Below, in pieces: positions 1 through 4,902 of a stretch of 7,527 bases of DNA. The position numbers and the translations under genes are program-made. The stretch is from Rhodospirillaceae bacterium (GTDB taxonomy: Bacteria; Pseudomonadota; Alphaproteobacteria; Rhodospirillales; Magnetovibrionaceae), in assembly GCA_029881835.1 (NCBI GenBank), contig JAOULV010000059.1:1-7527 (forward strand). Direction: 5' to 3'. Every line of letters starts with the position of its first letter. Position 1 is the stretch's first letter. Below the pieces are notes generated by a model that saw only the letters and a list, made by a program, of their open reading frames with translations, was not told the origin of the DNA and made no database searches.

Positions 1-372
1 TGCTCTTACCGACAGAATATCGCCAAACAAAAATGCCATCAGATCAACCCTGATACCGCTGATACTGGAGGCGACAATCAACCCCATTGCCAATGCGCCA
101 TGGGCAATAATGCCAAGCAGTGTATCATTGCCAAGATGTTTTCCGCGATGACCCAAAAGCATCAAAGCGGCCACAACACAAACAACCCCGACACCAATTA
201 GCGGGTTAATGCCCAATAAAAAACCAAGCGCAACCCCAAGCAAGGAAGTGTGCGAAATTGCCCCACCAAAATATGCCATTTTACGCCACACAATAAACGC
301 ACCCAACGGGGCGGCGGCCAACGCAACACCAACCCCGGCCAACAGCGCGCGAACAATAAAATCATCCATCAT
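1..372 (-). CDS. znuB: ZnuB, zinc ABC transporter permease (3' end cut by window edge)
   Basis: This is the membrane permease of the ZnuABC high-affinity zinc importer (ABC-3 family), acting in the inner membrane with ZnuC and ZnuA. The leftward frame is open to the window edge, so only about the first 124 residues are present, roughly half of a usual ~260-residue ZnuB. The visible part is strongly hydrophobic. It carries the family pattern PLGAFIVWRKMAYFGG, then ISHTSLLGVALG, and later the segment MAFLFGDIL. Two adjacent ATG codons (372 and 369) fit the family start: from the second, 20 residues precede PLG, as in E. coli ZnuB. Further in-frame ATGs at 402, 408 and 411 would add residues that do not look conserved. 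The start overlaps the znuC stop, so the two are probably translationally coupled. Identification rests on family recall of the motifs and on context. Confidence 0.93.
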   Translation of the reverse strand, partial: MMDDFIVRALLAGVGVALAAAPLGAFIVWRKMAYFGGAISHTSLLGVALGFLLGINPLIGVGVVCVVAALMLLGHRGKHLGNDTLLGIIAHGALAMGLIVASSISGIRVDLMAFLFGDILSVRA

Positions 373-1144
373 GGCTGTGGCCTTTTGTGTGTATTTCGCC
401 ATGAACATCATGGTGATGGTCATGGTGATGGGGGTAAAGTGCTATTGAACCGGCAACCTGCTCGCCAAACATTTCGACAAATTCCGGATGCCTGCTTACG
501 GCCTCGGGGTGGCCTTCGCAACAAACATGGCGGTTTAAACAAATAACCCTGTCGGTTTCGGCCATAACCACGTGCAGGTCATGCGATACCATCAAAACCC
601 CGACACCGCGGTTATTTTTGATTTTTCTTATTAAGCGATACAGTTCGGCCTGTCCGGTTACATCAACCCCTTGTACCGGTTCATCCAAAACTAAAACATC
701 CGGGTCGCGCAATAACGCGCGCGCTATCATTACGCGCTGCATTTCGCCACCTGAAATGTTTTGCATTTGCGAATTTGCAATATGGCCTATGCCAACCTCT
801 TCCAAGGTTTTTTTTCTGCGCCCATGTCCGACAAGGTCTGCGGGAACGCCCAATTCAAGAAAGCGGTTCACCGTCATGGGCATTGTCGGGTCAAGGCTAA
901 GCTTCTGCGGCATGTAACCAACCGTTAATCCGGGGCGGCGATAGATATTTCCGCTATCGGGATGAATAAGCCCCAACATGGCTCTTATTAGTGTTGTTTT
1001 GCCGGCCCCATTGGGCCCAACAATGGTTACGACCTCGCCCTCGGTAACGCTTAGCGATGCGCCTTGCAAAATTTCGTTGCCGTTTATTGCAATTTGTACA
1101 CCTTCGGCCGAAAGCAAAAGATTGTTCTTGATTGTGTCATCCAT
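362..1144 (-). CDS. znuC: ZnuC, zinc ABC transporter ATP-binding protein
   Basis: This 260-residue cytoplasmic ATPase drives zinc import through ZnuB. All ABC motifs are visible: Walker A GPNGAGKTT at 43-51, Q-loop Gln80, signature SGGEMQR at 131-137, Walker B VLVLDEP at 150-156 with Glu155, a D-loop around 159-161, and H-loop His188. The C-terminus (about 238-260) is histidine-rich (PHHHDHHHDVHG and further His). It resembles the YRHHHNHRHD tail of E. coli ZnuC as I recall it, so it supports zinc rather than manganese or iron as substrate. Its start overlaps the end of zur by 8 bp and its stop overlaps the start of znuB, giving a zur-znuC-znuB operon read leftwards. Expression is probably controlled by Zur from the palindrome upstream of zur. 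Confidence 0.95.
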   Translation of the reverse strand: MDDTIKNNLLLSAEGVQIAINGNEILQGASLSVTEGEVVTIVGPNGAGKTTLIRAMLGLIHPDSGNIYRRPGLTVGYMPQKLSLDPTMPMTVNRFLELGVPADLVGHGRRKKTLEEVGIGHIANSQMQNISGGEMQRVMIARALLRDPDVLVLDEPVQGVDVTGQAELYRLIRKIKNNRGVGVLMVSHDLHVVMAETDRVICLNRHVCCEGHPEAVSRHPEFVEMFGEQVAGSIALYPHHHDHHHDVHGEIHTKGHSHDG

Positions 1145-1694
1145 TTGCTTGCCTGATTTTATTTTTACTGATTTTATTGCTTGGGCGGATGCAGTTTGGG
1201 CACAGGCCCTCTACCTCTACCATCGGGTTTTCCAGAACAAAGCCAACTCCGGCCGCTCCGTTGGTTAGCGCTTTGTTTATTGATGTATCATGCAGTTCGG
1301 CGGCACGACCGCATGATCTACATATGAGAAACTGCCCTTCGTGGGTTTCGCCCGGATGGGAACAGCCAACATATGCATTAAGCCGTTCAATCCGGTGGAT
1401 AAGGCCAAGCCCCAAAAGAAATTCAAGCGCACGGTAAACGGTTGGCGGTTCGGCGCTGGGGCGAATTTTTCTAAGATCTTGCAAAATATCATAAGCGCCC
1501 AGTGGTTTGTGTCCTTGCCAAACCAATTTTAAAACCGTCCGCCTAAGCGGGGTCAGCCTTGCCCCGGTTTGGGTGCAAAGTTCTTCGGCATCATTAATGG
1601 CATTTGCTATGCAGGCACCATGATTGTGCCCACGCGATGGAAACACCCCACAGCCGGGTTTTTCGCACTTTTTAGATTTTAAAGCCCTATTCAT
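1137..1694 (-). CDS. zur: Zur, Fur-family zinc uptake repressor
   Basis: This 185-residue Fur-family regulator would repress zinc uptake genes when loaded with Zn(II). The winged-helix region spans about residues 45-105 (RLTPLRRTVLKLVW, then PPTVYRAL in the recognition helix area). The structural zinc site is two CxxC pairs, C125/C128 and C165/C168. The residues matching the E. coli Zur sensor site are present: H100, C111, H118 and E133 (C128+5, the same spacing as C106 and E111 in E. coli). These features favour Zur over Fur or Mur. The N-terminal extension carries C10, C15 and an H23-x-H25-xx-C28 motif. HxHxxC is familiar in alphaproteobacterial Zur, while the earlier CEKPGC part is unusual. 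It is the first gene of the leftward operon and probably autoregulated. No strong ribosome-binding site precedes the ATG. Confidence 0.93.
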   Translation of the reverse strand: MNRALKSKKCEKPGCGVFPSRGHNHGACIANAINDAEELCTQTGARLTPLRRTVLKLVWQGHKPLGAYDILQDLRKIRPSAEPPTVYRALEFLLGLGLIHRIERLNAYVGCSHPGETHEGQFLICRSCGRAAELHDTSINKALTNGAAGVGFVLENPMVEVEGLCPNCIRPSNKISKNKIRQANG

Positions 1695-1700
1695 ATCGCG

Positions 1701-1740
1701 CCATTCTGCCCCATATTGCCCAGCATTGCCCCGTATTGCT
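1701..1740. repeat. Four imperfect 10-bp tandem units in the zur leader
   Basis: Four consecutive blocks with an exact 10-base period read CCATTCTGCC, CCATATTGCC, CAGCATTGCC and CCGTATTGCT. The TTGCC end is the most conserved part. On the zur strand the unit reads roughly GGCAATATGG. The array lies between the zur start codon (1694) and the Zur palindrome (1757), so it would fall mostly in the zur 5' untranslated region. The period is close to one DNA helical turn. The function is unknown. Confidence 0.6.
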
Positions 1741-1763
1741 TAAGTCTGATAAAATGTTATGTT
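1736..1763 (+). promoter_or_regulatory. Candidate sigma70-type promoter for znuA
   Basis: A TTGCTT hexamer (1736-1741) and TATGTT (1758-1763) are separated by 16 bases. The -10 element overlaps the Zur palindrome, as expected for a repressed promoter. Transcription would begin near 1770, downstream of the TTG at 1736 and the ATG at 1754, which argues against those as znuA starts. The hexamers are imperfect, so this is a prediction. Confidence 0.35.
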
Positions 1764-1783
1764 ATAACATAATTCATTTGCAA
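1754..1783 (-). promoter_or_regulatory. Candidate sigma70-type promoter for zur-znuCB
   Basis: On the minus strand TTGCAA (1783-1778) is followed after 18 bases by TAACAT (1759-1754). The Zur palindrome fills the spacer, so bound Zur would block this promoter. Transcription would start near 1747 and carry the 10-bp repeats in a leader of about 50 bases. The matches are moderate. Confidence 0.35.
1757..1772. promoter_or_regulatory. Probable Zur operator (perfect 16-bp palindrome) in the zur/znuA divergent region
   Basis: TTATGTTATAACATAA is a perfect inverted repeat centred between 1764 and 1765. Its core, ATGTTATAACAT, matches the Zur-box pattern known from alphaproteobacteria (recalled, not searched). 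It lies between the divergent zur and znuA genes, where one bound Zur could shut off both the importer operon and its own gene. It overlaps the promoter elements proposed for each direction. Confidence 0.82.
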
Positions 1784-1801
1784 CAGAAAGCCCGAGATAA
1801 A

Positions 1802-2731
1802 TTGAAAAAAATATCACTCTTAAAAATTGTTTTTACGGCCCTGTTGGTAGCGTTTGGTGGACCATCCCCAAGCGGTGCCGTGGCCGGGGAAATTGATGTG
1901 GTGTCATCAATCCGCCCTCTGCACGCCCTTGTTTTGGCGGTTGGTGACGGCATAATAACGCCAGAGCTTTTAATTGCGGAAAGCGCGTCTGCGCATAATT
2001 TTACCCTAAAGGCATCTGATGCAAAAAAAATTGAAAAATCAGATGTCATATTCTGGATTGGGCCTGAATTGGAAAGAGCGCTTGAAAAACCAATTGCGAA
2101 CCTTGGGGCAAATGCCCGCGTCATAACAGTTATGGATGACCCCGCAATATCGTTAATTCCCTATGGCGACACACATGATGGCCACGGCCACGAAGGTGAT
2201 CATGGCGGGCAAAATGATCCGCACGTTTGGCTTTCAACCGAAAATGCGCTTGGCATTATAGACATAATAGAAAAAACCCTTAAACAATCAGACCCCGCCA
2301 ATGGTGCTGCCTATGAAAAAAATGCCACGGTCGCAAAAAACAGGATAAGAACCCTTAAACGCCAGATGGAAAAATTTTTACAACCGGTTAAGGATGTTCC
2401 CTTTGTGGTTCAACACGATGGATTTTCCTACATGGTGAAAGAACTGGGTCTTAACCAGCGCGGATACATAACGAACGTAAAGGGAAGCGAAGCCGGTGCG
2501 CGACACATAGCCGAATTAAAAAAAATGATGGCATCAGAGAAAGTAAAATGTATTTTCACCGAACCGCAAATGGCATCGCAAATGGCAAAATCCCTGTCAT
2601 TGGATAGTGGCATAAACCTTGGCGAACTTGACGCCATGGGGGTTGATCTGGATGAAAGCTCCACCCTTTATGCCAGAATTATGCAGAAAAATGCCCGTGC
2701 GCTGTTAAATTGCCTAGGTTCAAATGGCTAG
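1802..2731 (+). CDS. znuA: ZnuA, periplasmic zinc-binding protein of the zinc ABC importer
   Basis: This is the substrate-binding protein (cluster A-I) that captures Zn(II) in the periplasm and passes it to ZnuB. With a TTG start at 1802 it has 309 residues and begins with a clean signal peptide: KK, then ISLLKIVFTALLVAF, with cleavage likely after AVA at residue 28. The frame extends upstream to a TTG at 1736, but that version would contain the Zur palindrome and spoil the signal peptide. A TTG at 1778 is a further alternative. In 1802 numbering the expected ligands are H65 (AHNF), H141 (DPHVWLS), H205 (VQHDGF) and acidic D277. A His/Asp/Gly-rich loop at about 125-134 (HDGHGHEGDH) is typical of zinc rather than manganese binders. 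C250 and C304 match the E. coli ZnuA disulfide pair. It ends TAG AAA TAA. It is divergent from zur, with hisI 76 bp downstream. Confidence 0.93.
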   Translation: MKKISLLKIVFTALLVAFGGPSPSGAVAGEIDVVSSIRPLHALVLAVGDGIITPELLIAESASAHNFTLKASDAKKIEKSDVIFWIGPELERALEKPIANLGANARVITVMDDPAISLIPYGDTHDGHGHEGDHGGQNDPHVWLSTENALGIIDIIEKTLKQSDPANGAAYEKNATVAKNRIRTLKRQMEKFLQPVKDVPFVVQHDGFSYMVKELGLNQRGYITNVKGSEAGARHIAELKKMMASEKVKCIFTEPQMASQMAKSLSLDSGINLGELDAMGVDLDESSTLYARIMQKNARALLNCLGSNG

Positions 2732-2807
2732 AAATAAAAAAATCGGGTGAGTATACCCTTGAGCTGCGCATTCCGGTAAGATTGATAAAAGAAAAACAGG
2801 ATAAACC

Positions 2808-3233
2808 ATGCTTAACGATAAAACCGATACCCCGGTACCAAGCGCCGATATTGATGCGATTATTGATGTTATAAATTTCAATGATCAAGGCCTGGTAGCG
2901 GCTATCGCCCAACAGCTTGGCAGTGGCGAAATATTGATGATGGCATGGATGAACGCAGAGGCCATTCGCGAAACCCTTAGCAGTGGAATGGTTTGTTATT
3001 ATTCTCGCTCGCGAAACAAATTATGGCGCAAGGGCGAAACCTCGGGGCAAACACAAAAACTGGTTGATTTTCGTTGGGATTGTGATGGCGATACGATATT
3101 GCTTGTGGTTGAGCAAACGGGTGTTGCCTGCCACACAGGCAGAAAAAACTGTTTTTTTAATGCATTGAGAGATGGAAAAATTACCACCATTGCCGATGTC
3201 GTAACCGACCCGAAAAAGCTTTATGACAAATGA
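2808..3233 (+). CDS. hisI: HisI, phosphoribosyl-AMP cyclohydrolase
   Basis: This 141-residue cytoplasmic enzyme opens the adenine ring of phosphoribosyl-AMP, the third step of histidine biosynthesis (EC 3.5.4.19). It is the single-function form, without a fused HisE domain. Signature regions are GEILMMAWMN (40-49), YYSRSRNKLWRKGETSG (64-80), the metal-binding DCDGD at 91-95, and GVACHTGRKNCFF (105-117). The three cysteines of the family zinc site are present (C92, C108, C115), as are the Asp residues of the Mg site (D91, D93, D95). The usual SGHxQ motif reads SGQTQ. An AGG lies 7 bases before the ATG. No other his gene is nearby. It sits between znuA and a COG0523 GTPase and overlaps the latter by 11 bp, so it may be a zinc-stress paralogue or simply the sole copy at a separate locus. 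Confidence 0.93.
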   Translation: MLNDKTDTPVPSADIDAIIDVINFNDQGLVAAIAQQLGSGEILMMAWMNAEAIRETLSSGMVCYYSRSRNKLWRKGETSGQTQKLVDFRWDCDGDTILLVVEQTGVACHTGRKNCFFNALRDGKITTIADVVTDPKKLYDK

Positions 3234-4287
3234 ACAGCCATCAAACGATAGTGATGTTCCGCTAGCCGTTCCGGTAAGCCTATTGACCGGGTTTCTTGGT
3301 AGCGGCAAGACAACCGTGCTCAACAAAATACTTTCAAGCCCGAACATGGAAGAAACCGCCGTATTAATAAACGAATACGGCGACATTTCAATTGACCACC
3401 TGTTGGTGGAAAAAATTGATGAAAACGTGGTGTTGCTTGAAGGCGGTTGCGTTTGCTGTTCGGTCAGGGGCGATTTAAGCACCGCCATGCGCGATTTGTT
3501 GGTTCGCCGGGCCGATGGAACCATACCGCCGTTTCGCCGGTTAATAATCGAAACAACCGGTCTTGCCGATCCGGCACCGGTAATTCACACATTGATAACC
3601 GACCCCGTTGCCGCAGGCAGATATCGCCTGGATGGAATAATAACAACGGTTGATGGTGTGCTGGGTTGGGGTACGCTTGATCAGTTTGATGAATCATTAA
3701 AACAGGTTGCGGTTGCAGATAGAATAATAATCACAAAAACAGATATCGCCGATAAACAATATATAACAAACCTAAAAAAACGCCTTAGCGCACTAAACCC
3801 CGGCGCAACGCACATTACGCCAACAAACGGGGAAATTAACATTTCGGATTTATTTGATGCCGGATTATTTGATAGCGACACAACCCCCCATCCGCAAAAA
3901 TGGCTATCAATTGATGCCGTAAAAAATGCCGAACATTCCCGCAATAACAATAACGGGCACGGGCACAAGCACGGCAAAGATAGTGATATTTATGCCTTTA
4001 GCATAACCAGCGACAAACCGATTAAGTGGGAAGCCTTTACCGAGTGGCTGGACATGTTATTAACCACCCAAGGTGATAAAATTTTACGCATGAAGGGCGT
4101 GCTTGATATTGAAGGCCAAGAAAAACCCATAGCCGTGCACGGGGTACAGCATGTTTTTTATCCACCGCAACAGCTTGATAAATGGGCTGATGGCGCGCGC
4201 TTATCGCAAATGGTTATGATAACCAAAAATCTAGGTGAAAAAATTATAAGGGAAACCTTCGACAGGTTCGTCATACAGCAAAAATGA
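3223..4287 (+). CDS. COG0523/CobW-family GTPase, putative zinc metallochaperone
   Basis: This 354-residue G3E GTPase belongs to the family of ZigA, YciC/ZagA and ZNG1, proposed to insert or deliver zinc using GTP hydrolysis. Visible motifs are Walker A GFLGSGKTT (23-31), NEYGDISID (50-58), the family metal motif CVCC (C76, C78, C79), Walker B-like ETTGLADP (110-117) and TKTD (171-174) for guanine recognition. A short His-rich linker, HGHKHG (246-251), follows an Asn run. A CobW_C domain occupies about 255-350 (ILRMKGVLDI, HGVQHVFYPP). The ATG lies inside the end of hisI (ATGACAAATGA), with no good ribosome-binding site, suggesting coupled translation. Position behind znuA and hisI argues for the zinc-related subgroup rather than the cobalamin (CobW) or nitrile hydratase types. 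The exact client is unknown. It ends TGA followed directly by an in-frame TAG. Confidence 0.9.
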   Translation: MTNEQPSNDSDVPLAVPVSLLTGFLGSGKTTVLNKILSSPNMEETAVLINEYGDISIDHLLVEKIDENVVLLEGGCVCCSVRGDLSTAMRDLLVRRADGTIPPFRRLIIETTGLADPAPVIHTLITDPVAAGRYRLDGIITTVDGVLGWGTLDQFDESLKQVAVADRIIITKTDIADKQYITNLKKRLSALNPGATHITPTNGEINISDLFDAGLFDSDTTPHPQKWLSIDAVKNAEHSRNNNNGHGHKHGKDSDIYAFSITSDKPIKWEAFTEWLDMLLTTQGDKILRMKGVLDIEGQEKPIAVHGVQHVFYPPQQLDKWADGARLSQMVMITKNLGEKIIRETFDRFVIQQK

Positions 4288-4309
4288 TAGCCACATTAAT
4301 TAAGAATAT

Positions 4310-4672
4310 TTAATAAGGCGTTCTGGCTTTTGATTTTATATCGGTAAACGTTCTAAGCAAACTAAAGGCAGACGAATCAAGGCCAAGAAAGTTTACCGCA
4401 ATATAGCCTTTTTCCGGGTCGCTTCTTACCACCCTGGCCCTGATACAAACATCGGTAAGGTCTTTTGCGTTGGTTCCCAATGCGGCAACAGTTAACAGCG
4501 CACCGGTCGAAAGCGCGCCTTCGTACCCTTCAATCAAGAACCCGCCCATGCTCCAATTAACGGTGTTGTAGGTCTTGCCGTCTACCTTGACCACAAGCGA
4601 AGGGTCATCAATGCGAACATCATTGCGACGTTCGTCACCGGCGCCCGTTTGATCGGTATTTGTTGTTGCCAT
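4310..4672 (-). CDS. PilZ-domain protein, probable c-di-GMP receptor
   Basis: This small 120-residue soluble protein consists almost entirely of one PilZ domain, the common bacterial c-di-GMP binding module. Both ligand motifs are present: the RxxxR arginine motif within ERRNDVR (R16 and R20) and the (D/N)xSxxG motif as NWSMGG (N39, S41, G44). After these the beta-barrel strands continue (VCIRARVVRS, YIAVNFLGL). No signal peptide or second domain is seen. A GAGGGG stretch (4680-4675 on the minus strand) just before the ATG is a credible if close ribosome-binding site. It converges with the GTPase gene and is divergent from the protease gene, so it is probably a separate transcription unit. 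A TATATT box (weak -35) in the AT-rich upstream region may drive it. Its target process (motility, polysaccharide or other) cannot be told from sequence. Confidence 0.85.
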   Translation of the reverse strand: MATTNTDQTGAGDERRNDVRIDDPSLVVKVDGKTYNTVNWSMGGFLIEGYEGALSTGALLTVAALGTNAKDLTDVCIRARVVRSDPEKGYIAVNFLGLDSSAFSLLRTFTDIKSKARTPY

Positions 4673-4834
4673 GGCCCCTCGCAGTTTGGCTGATCTGCCT
4701 AAATATATTACACACCCTCTAAGTAACTAATATATCTTTATGATTCGTGCAATATTAGGGCAGTATGCATCAAATATATATGAATTTGGTAAATAATTAC
4801 ACCCGACCCAAGATTGCCCAAAATCGGTAGTTTT
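4673..4834. other. AT-rich divergent intergenic region, no gene seen
   Basis: This is the bulk of the spacer between the PilZ gene and the protease gene. It is markedly AT-rich (repeated ATATAT runs near 4700-4740 and 4770-4785) and has no open frame with coding character. On the minus strand TTAGTT, 17 bases, then TATATT is a weak promoter candidate for the PilZ gene. A GATTC (GANTC, the CcrM methylation site of alphaproteobacteria) lies at 4743-4747. No convincing terminator or RNA gene was found. Confidence 0.5.
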
Positions 4835-4863
4835 TTGCCTAAATAGCGTTTTAGCGTTATAAG
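4835..4863 (+). promoter_or_regulatory. Probable sigma70-type promoter of the S8 protease gene, with an 8-bp direct repeat
   Basis: TTGCCT (4835-4840), a 17-base spacer and TATAAG (4858-4863, five of six consensus bases) form a good promoter. Transcription would start near 4870, giving a leader of about 33 bases to the ATG at 4903. This also argues against the TTG at 4870 as start codon. The spacer contains a tandem direct repeat, TAGCGTTT then TAGCGTTA (4844-4851, 4852-4859), which could be an operator. Confidence 0.5.
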
Positions 4864-4902
4864 CTATCCTTGGTTTTCGCAATTTTGCAAAATGATGGTT
4901 TT

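Noticed and set aside
250..546. Plus-strand open frames opposite znuB and znuC (also 618-917 and 978-1268)
   Set aside because: They are antisense shadows of strongly identified transporter genes and have low-complexity, non-protein-like composition.
1736..1801. Longer znuA reading frame starting at TTG 1736 or ATG 1754
   Set aside because: It would put the Zur palindrome inside the coding region, start upstream of the predicted transcription start, and place 16-22 polar residues before an otherwise perfect signal peptide.
2745..2758. GGGTG-AGTA-TACCC hairpin after znuA as a terminator
   Set aside because: The stem is only 4-5 bp including a G-T pair and no T-run follows. It would also cut hisI and the GTPase gene from znuA without support.
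2759..2789. TTGAGC ... GATAAA as a separate promoter for hisI
   Set aside because: The spacing is 18-19 bases with a poor -10 match, too weak to list as a feature. A separate promoter is still possible.
3021..3524. A 167-residue minus-strand open frame opposite hisI and the GTPase gene
   Set aside because: It lies wholly antisense to two genes with clear motifs and has no recognisable domain. It is a shadow frame.
4803..4836. CCGA ... TCGG followed by TTTTTT as a terminator or attenuator upstream of the protease
   Set aside because: The stem is 4 bp with a loop of 17 bases, and it lies upstream of the promoter proposed for that gene.
4870..4902. TTG at 4870 as the protease start
   Set aside because: It coincides with the predicted transcription start and adds a segment before the signal peptide. 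The ATG at 4903 gives a normal n-region.
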